NCBI RefSeq assembly: GCF_013415425.1
Contig: NZ_JACBYC010000100.1
Span: forward strand, 1 to 46,691
From: Gemella sp. GH3
Lineage (GTDB): Bacteria > Bacillota > Bacilli > Staphylococcales > Gemellaceae
Direction: 5' to 3'
DNA: 46,691 bases
Both the position numbers and the translations under genes were made by a program. Below the pieces are notes generated by a model. The model saw only the letters and a program-made list of their open reading frames with translations. It did not search any database and was not told where the DNA came from. How positions within the stretch are numbered: position 1 is the first letter of the stretch; each line of letters begins with the position of its first letter. This document shows positions 36,664 to 46,486 of this stretch, piece after piece.

Positions 36664-39090
36664 GTGTTTAACCATAGAGTAATAGAGAAAAAATGGCAAA
36701 ATTATTGGGAAGAAAATAAAACTTTTAAAACAGAAGATAACCAAGACAAGAAAAAGTTTTATGCCTTAGATATGTTCCCTTACCCATCTGGAGCAGGACT
36801 ACACGTAGGACACCCGGAAGGATATACTGCAACGGATATTTTAAGTAGATACAAAAGGGCCAAGGGCTATAATGTGTTACATCCTATGGGATGGGATGCA
36901 TTTGGTTTACCAGCAGAACAATATGCTTTAGATACTGGAAATGATCCTAGAGAATTTACTAAAATAAACGTAGATACTTTTCGTAGACAAATCAAAGAAT
37001 TGGGATTTTCTTATGATTGGGATAGAGAAGTAAATACAACAGATCCTGATTATTATAAGTGGACACAATGGATATTTATCCAACTTTATAATAAAGGACT
37101 TGCTTATGTAGATGAAGTACCTGTAAATTGGTGTGAAGCTTTAGGAACGGTATTGTCAAATGAAGAAGTAATTGATGGAGTATCTGAACGTGGTGGCTAT
37201 CCTGTTGAACGTCGTCCTATGCGTCAATGGGTATTGAAAATAACAGAATATGCAGAAAGATTGCTTAATGATTTAGATGATTTAGACTGGCCAGAAAGTC
37301 TAAAAGCTATGCAACGTAATTGGATAGGAAAATCTGAAGGTGCAGAAATATTCTTTAATGTGGCGGATACAGATTTAGATTTCAAAGCATTTACTACAAG
37401 ACCAGACACATTATTTGGAGCAACTTACTGTGTGCTTGCTCCAGAACACAAATTGGTAGAAAAAATAACTACAGAAGATCAAAAAGAAAAAGTTAATTCT
37501 TATGTTGAAATGGTAAAAAGAAAATCTGATTTAGCAAGAACAGACCTTAATAAAGATAAGACGGGTGTATTTACCGGGGCGTACGCTATAAATCCATTTA
37601 CTAAGAAAAAAATTCCTATTTGGATAGCAGATTATGTATTAAATTCTTATGGAACAGGTGCTGTAATGGCTTGTCCTGCGCACGATGAACGAGATTATGA
37701 GTTTGCTAAAAAGTTCAATTTAGAAATAATACCAGTCATAGAAGGTGGCGACTTAGAAAAATCTGCTTACACTGGAGATGGAAAACATATTAACTCCGGA
37801 TTTTTAAATAATTTAGATATTAACGAAGCAATTAAAGTAGCTATAGAACATCTAGAAAAAGATAATTCAGGAGAAAGAAAAATTACCTACAAGTTACGTG
37901 ATTGGTTGTTCTCACGTCAAAGATATTGGGGAGAGCCTATTCCTGTGATTATTTGGGAAGATGGAACTATGACAACTGTTCCAGAGGATGAATTACCACT
38001 GTTGTTACCTATTACAGACAATATAAAACCTTCAGGAACAGGAGAATCTCCATTAGCGAATTTAACTGACTGGGTAAATGTTACTTGTCCAAAAACTGGA
38101 ATGAAAGGTAAAAGAGAAACAAATACTATGCCACAATGGGCAGGATCATGTTGGTACTATTTACGTTATATAGATCCACATAATGATAATGTATTTGCAG
38201 ATTATGAAAAATTAAAATATTGGTTGCCAGTCGATATTTATATAGGTGGTGCTGAACACGCTGTATTACATCTTTTATATGCGAGATTTTGGCATAAAGT
38301 TCTTTATGATTTAGGGCTTGTTCCTACAAAAGAACCATTCCAAAAATTATTTAATCAGGGAATGATTTTAGCAGAAAGTAAAAATGGAAAAGCAGAAAAA
38401 ATGTCTAAATCAAAAGGTAATGTAGTTAATCCTGATGACATAGTAAAATCGCATGGTGCAGATACATTACGAGTTTATGAGATGTTTATGGGACCTTTAG
38501 ATGCTTCAATAGCTTGGAGTACAAACGGTCTTGATGGATCTAGAAGATTTTTGGATAGAGTTTATAGATTATTTGTCGACGAAGAAACTAATACAATTAA
38601 TGATAAAGTTATTGACAAAGATAATAAAGATTTAGAAGTATCATATAACTTTACAGTTAAAAAAGTAGGAGAAGATATAGAAAATCTACAGTTCAACACA
38701 GCTATATCTCAATTAATGGTATTTGTAAATGATTGTAACAAGGCTGAGTATATACCTAGGGAATACGCATTAGGATTTATTCAACTACTTGCACCTTTTG
38801 CACCACACTTAGCAGAAGAAATGTGGAGTATCTATGGTAACAATGAAACAATATCTTATGTGCCATGGCCAAGTTATGATGAGAGCAAGTTAGTAAGTAA
38901 TAGCGTAGAAATAGTAGTTCAAGTTTTAGGGAAAGTTAGAGCTAAATTAGAAGTAACAAAAGATTTAACAAAAGAAGAGTTAGAAAAAGTTGTACTTGCA
39001 AATGAAGATATTCAAAATTTAATAATAGGAAAACAGCTAGTAAAAGTAATTTCGGTGCCTAATAGATTAGTAAATCTAGTTGTAAAATAA
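36664..39090 (+). CDS. leuS: Leucyl-tRNA synthetase
   Basis: A class I synthetase that charges tRNA-Leu. GTG 36664 with GGAGTGA 5-12 bases upstream gives the family N-terminus [14 protein letters not shown]; a TTG at 36646 in the same frame is less likely. The 808 residues include the HIGH motif HVGH in [17 protein letters not shown], the CP1 editing domain with [19 protein letters not shown], and [19 protein letters not shown]. The KMSKS loop is [16 protein letters not shown], and an anticodon-binding domain contains [13 protein letters not shown]. It probably forms a two-gene unit with khpA. Confidence 0.97.
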   Translation: MFNHRVIEKKWQNYWEENKTFKTEDNQDKKKFYALDMFPYPSGAGLHVGHPEGYTATDILSRYKRAKGYNVLHPMGWDAFGLPAEQYALDTGNDPREFTKINVDTFRRQIKELGFSYDWDREVNTTDPDYYKWTQWIFIQLYNKGLAYVDEVPVNWCEALGTVLSNEEVIDGVSERGGYPVERRPMRQWVLKITEYAERLLNDLDDLDWPESLKAMQRNWIGKSEGAEIFFNVADTDLDFKAFTTRPDTLFGATYCVLAPEHKLVEKITTEDQKEKVNSYVEMVKRKSDLARTDLNKDKTGVFTGAYAINPFTKKKIPIWIADYVLNSYGTGAVMACPAHDERDYEFAKKFNLEIIPVIEGGDLEKSAYTGDGKHINSGFLNNLDINEAIKVAIEHLEKDNSGERKITYKLRDWLFSRQRYWGEPIPVIIWEDGTMTTVPEDELPLLLPITDNIKPSGTGESPLANLTDWVNVTCPKTGMKGKRETNTMPQWAGSCWYYLRYIDPHNDNVFADYEKLKYWLPVDIYIGGAEHAVLHLLYARFWHKVLYDLGLVPTKEPFQKLFNQGMILAESKNGKAEKMSKSKGNVVNPDDIVKSHGADTLRVYEMFMGPLDASIAWSTNGLDGSRRFLDRVYRLFVDEETNTINDKVIDKDNKDLEVSYNFTVKKVGEDIENLQFNTAISQLMVFVNDCNKAEYIPREYALGFIQLLAPFAPHLAEEMWSIYGNNETISYVPWPSYDESKLVSNSVEIVVQVLGKVRAKLEVTKDLTKEELEKVVLANEDIQNLIIGKQLVKVISVPNRLVNLVVK

Positions 39091-39100
39091 GGAGTATATT

Positions 39101-39325
39101 ATGGAAGAGTTAATTTATAATATTGTGAGTGAAATAGTAGAACACAAAGAAGATATAAAAATAGATAAATATATAAAAAATGGAAGAGAACATTATTTAC
39201 TTACAGTTAATCCAGATGATTGTGGTCGTATTATAGGGAAAAAAGGGATGACTATTAATGCAATAAGAACAGTAATAAATTCTACAAATTTTTCAAAAAA
39301 AGTTTATCTTAATATAGTTGAATAA
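39101..39325 (+). CDS. khpA: KH-domain RNA-binding protein KhpA (YlqC)
   Basis: This 74-residue protein is a single type II KH domain. The GxxG loop is RIIGKKGMTINAIRTVI (IGKKG), preceded by the beta strand YLLTVNPDDCGR. KhpA pairs with KhpB/Jag in Firmicutes to bind many RNAs and affect cell division and elongation. In most Bacilli khpA lies beside rpsP and rimM; here it is next to leuS. AAGGAG precedes the ATG, 10 bases after the leuS stop. Confidence 0.9.
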   Translation: MEELIYNIVSEIVEHKEDIKIDKYIKNGREHYLLTVNPDDCGRIIGKKGMTINAIRTVINSTNFSKKVYLNIVE

Positions 39326-39326
39326 A

Positions 39327-39365
39327 GATAAAGAGAGCTGAAGTTTCAGCTCTCTTTATCTTTTT
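39327..39365. terminator. Bidirectional terminator between khpA and the GntR gene
   Basis: A perfect 16-bp stem (39327-39342 with 39345-39360), T-rich on the right and A-rich on the left, sits between convergent genes. It contains the stop codon of the minus-strand GntR gene (39356-39358). Confidence 0.9.
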
Positions 39366-40063
39366 GCTATTGTTACAAATGTAAATTTGTCTGGACGATA
39401 ACTTACAGATCCATATTGAAATATAGTGCCATTAGATAAATAAGTTGTACTTTCTACAACAGCAACCATATCGAAATCAAGTAAATCCATATTTTGTTTT
39501 TCTTCTTCTGTAGCGTATCTAAAGGATATTTCACGACGCGAATGAGCTATCTTTAATCCTAGTTCATTTTCTAAGTAGTTATATATAGAATTTTCAGCTA
39601 TTTCTTTATTTAAAAAAGGAACTATCCTTCTGTCGAAATATGATACTTCATATTCTAGTTTTTCTCCATTAATTTCACGTGTTCTAGAAACACGATAAAA
39701 ATCAACGCTATCTGAAACTTTAAAGATAGACATTAATTTTTCTTCTCCTTGTACTATGTATAAATTTGATAATTTTGTAGATATATTATATCTACCATCT
39801 TTATTTAATTCAGAAGATGTTTTGAGTTCTGCAATATAGTTGTTTTTCGTACGCCCTCTACCTAATACTGTGGAATTTCTACCTCTTAATTTTTGGATAT
39901 ATCCATCTGTTTCAAGAAGAGATAATGCTCTTCTTATAGTATCTTTTGAATATCCGTACTCAACCATTAGTTCGTTTTCACTTGCAAGTTCATCATTTCG
40001 TTTCAAAATATTATTATCAATTTTATTTTTTATATCATTATAAACTTTTTTATATTTACTCAT
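39356..40063 (-). CDS. GntR-family regulator with UTRA domain (TreR-like)
   Basis: The 235-residue protein has an N-terminal winged helix: YKKVYNDIKNKI, LASENELMVEYGYSKDTIRRALSLLETDGYIQKLRGR (about 20-65). A UTRA effector-binding domain follows, with SIYNYLENELGLKIAHSRREISF and the C-terminal FQYGSVSYRPDKFTFVTIAKR, like B. subtilis TreR (FQYTESRHRLDKFRFVDFARR). Such domains sense sugar phosphates; in TreR the effector is trehalose-6-phosphate. It is divergent from the maltose operon, so maltose-6'-phosphate or a related phosphorylated glucoside is a reasonable effector guess. Its promoter is at 40088-40116 and its ribosome-binding site (GGAGGG on the minus strand) is at about 40068-40073. Confidence 0.88.
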   Translation of the reverse strand: MSKYKKVYNDIKNKIDNNILKRNDELASENELMVEYGYSKDTIRRALSLLETDGYIQKLRGRNSTVLGRGRTKNNYIAELKTSSELNKDGRYNISTKLSNLYIVQGEEKLMSIFKVSDSVDFYRVSRTREINGEKLEYEVSYFDRRIVPFLNKEIAENSIYNYLENELGLKIAHSRREISFRYATEEEKQNMDLLDFDMVAVVESTTYLSNGTIFQYGSVSYRPDKFTFVTIAKR

Positions 40064-40087
40064 AATTCCCTCCTAAATTTCTTCTTC

Positions 40088-40116
40088 ATTATATAACTTT
40101 TTTTTCTAAATAACAA
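40088..40116 (-). promoter_or_regulatory. Promoter of the GntR gene (minus strand)
   Basis: On the minus strand, TTGTTA (40116-40111), 17 bases, TATAAT (40093-40088). Transcription would begin near 40081, about 19 bases before the start codon. Confidence 0.65.
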
Positions 40117-40159
40117 TAAAAAAGTAAATCTCGCATATAAATACGTAAATATATTATTT

Positions 40160-40193
40160 AAAATCAATAGTTTTACGTAAAACTATTGATTTT
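40160..40193. promoter_or_regulatory. Perfect 34-bp palindrome, likely operator for the GntR regulator
   Basis: Bases 40160-40193 are an exact 34-bp palindrome without spacer, centred on TACGTA (40174-40179). Its right arm contains the -35 box of the malQ promoter. A second TACGTA (40142-40147) lies 32 bp away centre to centre, about three helical turns, with weaker flanking symmetry. The position implies repression of malQ. Confidence 0.7.
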
Positions 40194-40214
40194 GTTATTT
40201 TATTGTTGTATAAT
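40186..40214 (+). promoter_or_regulatory. Promoter of the malQ operon
   Basis: TTGATT (40186-40191), 17 bases, TATAAT (40209-40214). The -35 box is inside the palindrome 40160-40193. Confidence 0.75.
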
Positions 40215-40253
40215 ATAGTTGTAATTAAAGATTATAGAAAGGAGATAAGTAAT

Positions 40254-41744
40254 ATGAAATCTAGAACGAGTGGAGTTTTAATGCATATTACGTCTTTACC
40301 TGGAGAATTTGGTATAGGAACATTTGGGAGAGAAGCCTATAATTTTGTAGATTTTCTTGATGAAACGAAACAAACTTATTGGCAACTATTACCTCTTACT
40401 ACTACTAGTTATGGAGATTCTCCTTATCAATCATTTTCTGCTGTAGCAGGAAATACTAATTTAATTGATTTTACATTGCTAGCAGAACAAGGTTTACTAG
40501 ACAAAGATGACTATATTGATGTAAATTTTGGTAGTAATGTAGAAGATATAGACTACGGATTACTTTTTGAAGTTAGAAGACCTATTTTAGACAAAGCAGT
40601 TTCTAAGTTTTTATCTATTCAAGATAACATAACTAAGTTAAATGATTTTAGAGATAAAAATAGAAATTGGTTAGTAGATTATGCTGAATATATGGCTATT
40701 AAAGAGCACTTTAATCATGCTGCATTACAGAAGTGGCCAGATTTACGAGCTAAAAATAGAGATTTTAATACATTAGAAAGATACAGGGATACTTTAAAAA
40801 ATGTAATATTATATTACGAGGTTACACAGTATTTCTTTTTTGAACAATATTTAAATTTAAAAAAATATGCTAATTCGAAAGGAATAAAAATTATAGGAGA
40901 TATGCCTATATATGTATCTGCTGATAGTGTTGAGATGTGGACTATGCCTCATTTATTTAAAGTTGACAGTAATAATGAACCTTTGGCAGTTGCTGGTTGC
41001 CCAGCAGATGATTTTAGTCCAGAGGGACAATTATGGGGAAATCCTTTGTATAACTGGGAAAAACATAAAGAAACATCTTATGAATGGTGGATATATCGTA
41101 TAGAAGAAAGTTTCAAAATTTATGATGTTTTAAGAATAGATCATTTCAAAGGATTTTCGGATTATTGGCAAATAGATAGAAATTCACAGAGTGCCAAGTA
41201 TGGAAGTTGGCAAGAAGGTCCAGGAATTGAATTATTTGAAAAAATAAAAGAACGTTTAGGTAATCTACCTATAATTGCAGAAAATTTAGGATTTATTGAT
41301 GCTAAAGCTGAAAAACTGTTGGAAGATAGTGGCTATCCAGGAATGAAAATATTACAATTTGCATTTGGAGGAGAAGATAGTTTTGATTTGCCACATAACT
41401 ATACTGCAAACAGTGTTGCTTATACAGGGACACATGATAACGACGTTATTAATGGTTGGTACGAAGAACAATCAGAAGAAACGAAAAAATATGTAGATAA
41501 ATATATAAATAGACATAAAGACGAGCCTATAACTAAGGCTATGTTACGCACATTATATTCTAGTGTCAGTAATACAGCAATAGCGACTATGCAAGACTTA
41601 CTAGACAAAGATAAATCTTCAAGAATGAATCTTCCTTCTACTGTTGGTCAAAACTGGAGATGGAGAATGAAAAAAGAAGATTTAACTCAAGATAAAAAAG
41701 AGTTTTTGAAAGAAATAACAATATTATATAAAAGAGAACGTTAG
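40254..41744 (+). CDS. malQ: 4-alpha-glucanotransferase (amylomaltase, GH77)
   Basis: MalQ moves glucan units between maltodextrins and releases glucose. ATG 40254 with AAAGGAGATAAG upstream gives 496 residues starting KSRTSGVLMHITSLPGEFGIG, the family N-terminus; the in-frame ATG at 40203 lies within the promoter. Signatures are YWQLLPL, DSPYQSFSAVAGN, and DDFSPEGQLWGNPLYNW. The nucleophile Asp296 is in LRIDHFKGF, the acid/base Glu343 in IAENLGF, and the motif THDND follows. It leads a four-gene operon whose other members are a phosphorylase, a phosphatase and a PTS permease. Confidence 0.96.
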   Translation: MKSRTSGVLMHITSLPGEFGIGTFGREAYNFVDFLDETKQTYWQLLPLTTTSYGDSPYQSFSAVAGNTNLIDFTLLAEQGLLDKDDYIDVNFGSNVEDIDYGLLFEVRRPILDKAVSKFLSIQDNITKLNDFRDKNRNWLVDYAEYMAIKEHFNHAALQKWPDLRAKNRDFNTLERYRDTLKNVILYYEVTQYFFFEQYLNLKKYANSKGIKIIGDMPIYVSADSVEMWTMPHLFKVDSNNEPLAVAGCPADDFSPEGQLWGNPLYNWEKHKETSYEWWIYRIEESFKIYDVLRIDHFKGFSDYWQIDRNSQSAKYGSWQEGPGIELFEKIKERLGNLPIIAENLGFIDAKAEKLLEDSGYPGMKILQFAFGGEDSFDLPHNYTANSVAYTGTHDNDVINGWYEEQSEETKKYVDKYINRHKDEPITKAMLRTLYSSVSNTAIATMQDLLDKDKSSRMNLPSTVGQNWRWRMKKEDLTQDKKEFLKEITILYKRER

Positions 41745-41755
41745 GGGTAAACTAA

Positions 41756-44017
41756 ATGACTAAAAAATTTACAACATATTTAAAAGAAAAAAATAAGAAT
41801 TTAGAAAAATTAACTAATGAAGAAATATATGTAGAGTTATTAAATTTCGTTAAAGAAGGAGCAGAAAATAAGAAAAAAAATACTTCTAAGAAAAAAGTAT
41901 ATTACATATCTGCTGAATTTTTAATAGGAAAACTTTTATCAAATAATCTGATTAATTTAGGTGTATATGATGAAGTAAAAAAAGAACTAGCAGAAGCAGG
42001 CAAAAATATAAGTGAAGTTGAAGATGTAGAATTAGAACCATCACTAGGGAATGGTGGTTTAGGTAGATTGGCTTCATGTTTTATTGATTCTATATCATCT
42101 CTAGGAATAAATGGAGAGGGAGTTGGACTTAACTATCATTGCGGACTGTTTAAACAAGTATTTGACAAGAATCAACAAACAGCAGTTCCTAATTTTTGGA
42201 TAGAGAAAGAAAGTTGGTTAAAAGATACAGGTATTAGTTATGATGTACAGTTTAAGAATTTTACACTACGTTCAAAATTAAAAAGAATAGATGTATTAGG
42301 TTATAATAAAGATACAAAAAATTACTTGAATCTATTTGATTTAGAAAGTGTAGATTACCAACTTATAGAAAATGGAATAGAGTTTGATAAATTAGAAATT
42401 GACAAAAATTTAACTTTATTTTTATATCCCGATGATAGTGATAAAAATGGAGAATTATTACGTATTTATCAACAGTATTTTATGGTATCTAATGCAGCTC
42501 AGTTAATTATAGATGAAGCATTAGAAAAAGGAAGTAATTTACTTGATTTAGCAGATTATGCTTATATTCAAATAAATGATACTCATCCTAGTATGGTAAT
42601 TCCAGAGTTAATAAGATTATTAACAACAAAGCATAACATTTCTTTTGAAAAGGCTTGTGAAATTATTAAAAATATGGTAGGTTATACTAACCATACTATT
42701 TTGGCAGAAGCATTGGAGAAATGGCCATTAGACTATTTAGAAGAAGTTGTTCCGCAAATTGTAGATATTATAAAACAACTTGATAAGCTTGTTAGAGAGC
42801 AATATAGTGAAGAAAATCTACAAATAATAGATAACAATAATAGAGTTCATATGGCTCATATGGATATTCATTTTTCAAATAGTGTAAATGGTGTGGCAAG
42901 ACTTCATACAGATATTTTAAAAAATAGTGAATTAAAACACTTTTATGAAATTTATCCAGAAAAATTCAATAATAAAACTAATGGTATAACATTTAGAAGA
43001 TGGTTAGAATTTTCAAATCAAGAGTTAGCTGAATATATTAAAGAGTTAATTGGTGACAAGTATCTAGAAGATGCTACAGAATTAGAAAAATTACTTGCCT
43101 ACGTTAATGATAAAGAAGTTCATAAAAAATTACAAAAAATTAAATATGATAATAAATTAATTTTGAAAAAATATTTGAAAGATAACAAAAATATAGAATT
43201 AGACGAGAATAGTATAATTGATACTCAAATTAAGAGATTCCATGAATATAAACGTCAACAAATGAATGCACTTTATGTGATAAATAAATATTTAGATATT
43301 AAGAATGGTAATTTACCTAAACGCAAAGTAACTATTATATTTGGAGGAAAGGCAGCTCCAGCTTACACAATAGCACAAGATGTTATTCATTTGATATTGT
43401 GCTTGTCAGAATTAATAAACAATGATCCAGAAGTTAATAAATATTTAAATGTTTTCTTAGTTGAAAACTACAATGTAACTGTTGCAGAAAAATTAATACC
43501 TGCTTCTGATATATCAGAGCAAATATCGTTAGCTTCAAAAGAAGCAAGTGGTACAGGTAATATGAAATTTATGTTAAATGGTGCATTAACTCTTGGAACA
43601 ATGGACGGAGCCAACGTAGAAATTGCAGAATTAGCTGGTAAAGATAATATTTATATTTTTGGTAAAGATAGTGATCACATAATAGATTTATATGAAAAAG
43701 AAGCTTATAAATCTAAAGAGTACTATGAAAAAGATAATATTAAAAAAGTAGTTGATTTTATTGTTGATGAAAAACTTGTAGCCCTTGGTAGTAAAGAGAG
43801 ACTTACGAGACTTTATAATGAACTTATAAATAAAGATTGGTTTATGACACTAATAGATTTTGAAGAGTATGTTAAAACTAAAGAAAAAATGCTAGAAGAT
43901 TATGAAAACCAAGATTTATGGTATGAAAAAGTAATAAATAATATTGCAAAAGCTGGTTTCTTCTCATCAGATAGAACTATATCTCAATATGACGAAGAAA
44001 TTTGGAAAACAAAATAA
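41756..44017 (+). CDS. glgP: Glycogen/maltodextrin phosphorylase (GT35)
   Basis: The enzyme releases glucose-1-phosphate from alpha-1,4-glucans using pyridoxal phosphate. The 753-residue protein opens with a short N-terminal region leading to [17 protein letters not shown] and [20 protein letters not shown]. It has [14 protein letters not shown] and the PLP-binding Lys604 in [27 protein letters not shown]. The short N-terminus lacks the allosteric extension of animal enzymes and is typical of bacterial MalP/GlgP. It lies 11 bases after malQ, away from any glycogen synthesis genes, so maltodextrins made by MalQ are the likely substrate (malP is an equally valid name). Confidence 0.95.
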   Translation: MTKKFTTYLKEKNKNLEKLTNEEIYVELLNFVKEGAENKKKNTSKKKVYYISAEFLIGKLLSNNLINLGVYDEVKKELAEAGKNISEVEDVELEPSLGNGGLGRLASCFIDSISSLGINGEGVGLNYHCGLFKQVFDKNQQTAVPNFWIEKESWLKDTGISYDVQFKNFTLRSKLKRIDVLGYNKDTKNYLNLFDLESVDYQLIENGIEFDKLEIDKNLTLFLYPDDSDKNGELLRIYQQYFMVSNAAQLIIDEALEKGSNLLDLADYAYIQINDTHPSMVIPELIRLLTTKHNISFEKACEIIKNMVGYTNHTILAEALEKWPLDYLEEVVPQIVDIIKQLDKLVREQYSEENLQIIDNNNRVHMAHMDIHFSNSVNGVARLHTDILKNSELKHFYEIYPEKFNNKTNGITFRRWLEFSNQELAEYIKELIGDKYLEDATELEKLLAYVNDKEVHKKLQKIKYDNKLILKKYLKDNKNIELDENSIIDTQIKRFHEYKRQQMNALYVINKYLDIKNGNLPKRKVTIIFGGKAAPAYTIAQDVIHLILCLSELINNDPEVNKYLNVFLVENYNVTVAEKLIPASDISEQISLASKEASGTGNMKFMLNGALTLGTMDGANVEIAELAGKDNIYIFGKDSDHIIDLYEKEAYKSKEYYEKDNIKKVVDFIVDEKLVALGSKERLTRLYNELINKDWFMTLIDFEEYVKTKEKMLEDYENQDLWYEKVINNIAKAGFFSSDRTISQYDEEIWKTK

Positions 44018-44043
44018 ATTGAAAAGGAGTAAGAAGTACAAAT

Positions 44044-44835
44044 ATGAAATTATTAACATTAAACGTTCATGCTTGGTTAGAAGATAATCAATTAGAAAAG
44101 ATAGACACTTTAGCAAGGGCAATAGCAGATAATGACTATGATGTTATAGCTTTGCAAGAAGTTAATCAAACTATAACAGCAGAAATAGTTGAGAATAATT
44201 TAAAAAAAGATAATTATTTATTTGTACTTCTTGAATTCTTGAAAAAATATACAGATACTACATATAAATATTTTTGGAGCAATTCTCATATAGGTTATGA
44301 TAAATATGATGAAGGTATAGCGATTTTGACTAAACATAATGCTAGTTATGATGAATTTTATTGCACAAAAATTACAGATATTAATTCTATAGAAGCTAGA
44401 AAAATAGTTTCTGCTTCATTTAGTTATGAAGGAGAAAGTGTTGAATTTTATAGTTGTCATATTAATCTTCCTACTAGTAAAAAAGAAAATCAGCTTGATA
44501 ATATTACTAATATTATAAGTAGAACAACTGATAACAAATTGAAATTTTTCATGGGTGATTTCAATACAGATGCACTAAGTAATAAACAAGCTTATACTAA
44601 TATTTTAAATTTAGGTATTTATGATACGTATAATTTAGCAGAAGAAAAATGTTCAGGAGTTACGGTTGGTCATAATATAGATGGTTGGAAAGATAGTAAA
44701 GGAGAAAAAAGATTAGACTATATATTTACTAATAGATTAATAGATGTAGAATATAGTAAAGTTATATTTAATGGATATAATTATAATGTAGTATCAGATC
44801 ACTATGGATTAGAAATAAGAATAAAAATAAAATAA
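44044..44835 (+). CDS. mapP: EEP-family phosphatase, probable maltose-6'-phosphate phosphatase
   Basis: The 263-residue cytoplasmic protein is an endonuclease/exonuclease/phosphatase fold. LTLNVHAW opens the first strand, ALQEVNQ carries the metal-binding Glu, and CHINLP, GDFNTDA and SDHYGLEI carry the catalytic His, Asp and Asn. There is no signal peptide, so it is not a secreted nuclease. In Enterococcus faecalis and Lactobacillus casei a protein of this family (MapP) dephosphorylates maltose-6'-phosphate delivered by the MalT PTS. Here the gene is 14 bases before an alpha-glucoside PTS permease and follows malQ and glgP, which need unphosphorylated sugar. Family call is firm; substrate is inferred from context. 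Confidence 0.8.
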   Translation: MKLLTLNVHAWLEDNQLEKIDTLARAIADNDYDVIALQEVNQTITAEIVENNLKKDNYLFVLLEFLKKYTDTTYKYFWSNSHIGYDKYDEGIAILTKHNASYDEFYCTKITDINSIEARKIVSASFSYEGESVEFYSCHINLPTSKKENQLDNITNIISRTTDNKLKFFMGDFNTDALSNKQAYTNILNLGIYDTYNLAEEKCSGVTVGHNIDGWKDSKGEKRLDYIFTNRLIDVEYSKVIFNGYNYNVVSDHYGLEIRIKIK

Positions 44836-44849
44836 AGGAGAACATTACA

Positions 44850-46430
44850 ATGTTACAAAAATTACAACGTTTTGGTGGAGCGATGCTGATGCCATCAGTT
44901 TTATTCGCTTTTGCCGGGTTGGTCGTAGGACTGACGTCTATTTTAAAAAATCCTGACTTAGTAGGTAGTATAGCACAAGAGGGAACTAATTGGTTTAAGT
45001 TCTGGTTTGTAGTTGAGCAAGGGGGATGGACATTATTTAATCAAATGCCAATAGTTTTTGCTCTAGGTATTCCTATAGGACTTGCTAAAAAAGCAAATGG
45101 TCGTGCAGCGTTAGAGGCATTTGTTATTTATATGACATTTAATTATTTTATAAATGCTTTCTTAACACAATTTACATTCTTCGGTATAGAAATACCAAAA
45201 GAAGGAAAATTACCTACAGGACTTACTCAAATTGGTGGAGTAACTACATTAGATACATCAATTATTGGTTCTATTGTAATTGCTTCTATAGCAGTATGGA
45301 TTCATAATAAATATTTTGACAAAAAGTTACCAGAACTTTTAGGAATTTTCCAAGGTACATCTTTTGTTATTATAGTAGGTTTCTTAATAATGTTACCAGT
45401 TGCATTTTTAACAGCATTACTTTGGCCAAAAGTTCAATTAGGAATTGCAGCTTTACAAGGATTATTAAAAGCTTCTGGAGTAATAGGAGTATTCTTGTAT
45501 ACACTACTAGAAAGGTTATTAATTCCTACTGGATTACATCACTTTATTTATGGACCATTTATGTTTGGACCAGCAGTAGTAGAAAATGGAATTACAGCTT
45601 ACTGGGCAACTCATATTCAAGAGTTTGCTAACAATACAGCTCCATTAAAAGAGCAATTCTCACAAGGAGGATTCTCTCTACATGGTAACTCTAAAGTATT
45701 TGGATTGCCAGCAGCAGCTTTAGCTATGTATGTGACAGCTAAAGATAAAAAGAAAAAAATAGTTGCGGGATTATTATTACCAGCAGCACTTACTGGATTC
45801 TTAACAGGAATAACAGAACCAATTGAATTTACATTCTTATTTGCGGCTCCTGTATTATTCATAGCTCACGCAGTGTTAGGAGCATTGATGTCTAGTATTA
45901 TGTATGCGTTAGGAGTTGTTGGTAACTTCGGAAGTGGATTAATAGACTTCCTATCGTTAAACTGGTTGCCAATGTTCTCTAACCACTCTAGCCAAATGTT
46001 TATTCAAATTGGAGTAGGTCTTACTTTCTCAGTAATTTACTTCCTTGTATTTAGATTCTTGATTTTAAAATTAAACTTAAATACACCGGGGCGTGAATCT
46101 GAAGATAGTGAAACTAAATTATATACTAAACAAGATTACAGAAATAAAGATAGTAAAAAAGATAAAACTATTGTTAAAGATGATTCAGCAACACATGCCG
46201 ATCAAGCAGCAATTATTTTAGAAGGTCTTGGAGGTAAAGATAATATTGCAGAGGTAACAAACTGTGTTACACGTCTTAGAGTTAATGTTAAAGATGAAAC
46301 TTTAGTAAAAGATGATAATTTCTTAAAACAGTCTGGTGCTCTAGGAGTAGCACGTAACGATAAAGCTATTCAAGTAATAATAGGATTCTCTGTAGGTCAA
46401 GTTCGAGAAGAATTTGAGAAATTGTTATAG
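44850..46430 (+). CDS. malT: PTS alpha-glucoside (maltose) transporter subunit EIICB
   Basis: A glucose-family PTS permease of 526 residues. The EIIC domain (about 1-415) has roughly ten hydrophobic stretches, with QMPIVFALGIPIGLAKK, LIPTGLHHFIYGPF and the sugar-binding GITEPIEFTFLF. A charged linker of about 30 residues leads to EIIB (about 445-526) with the phosphorylated Cys472 in VTNCVTRLRV. No EIIA domain is attached, so phosphate must come from another EIIA-Glc. Maltose or another alpha-glucoside fits the neighbours; EIICB-Glc sequences look similar, so the substrate is inferred. AAAGGAGAA precedes the ATG. It ends the operon. Confidence 0.88.
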   Translation: MLQKLQRFGGAMLMPSVLFAFAGLVVGLTSILKNPDLVGSIAQEGTNWFKFWFVVEQGGWTLFNQMPIVFALGIPIGLAKKANGRAALEAFVIYMTFNYFINAFLTQFTFFGIEIPKEGKLPTGLTQIGGVTTLDTSIIGSIVIASIAVWIHNKYFDKKLPELLGIFQGTSFVIIVGFLIMLPVAFLTALLWPKVQLGIAALQGLLKASGVIGVFLYTLLERLLIPTGLHHFIYGPFMFGPAVVENGITAYWATHIQEFANNTAPLKEQFSQGGFSLHGNSKVFGLPAAALAMYVTAKDKKKKIVAGLLLPAALTGFLTGITEPIEFTFLFAAPVLFIAHAVLGALMSSIMYALGVVGNFGSGLIDFLSLNWLPMFSNHSSQMFIQIGVGLTFSVIYFLVFRFLILKLNLNTPGRESEDSETKLYTKQDYRNKDSKKDKTIVKDDSATHADQAAIILEGLGGKDNIAEVTNCVTRLRVNVKDETLVKDDNFLKQSGALGVARNDKAIQVIIGFSVGQVREEFEKLL

Positions 46431-46449
46431 TAAATATTTCTAACCAAAT

Positions 46450-46486
46450 AAAAAGTGATAATACTTTTGTATTATCACTTTTTTAA
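46450..46486 (+). terminator. Terminator of the maltose operon
   Basis: A perfect 15-bp stem (46450-46464 with 46469-46483) with a TTTT loop ends in a T-run. Confidence 0.92.
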
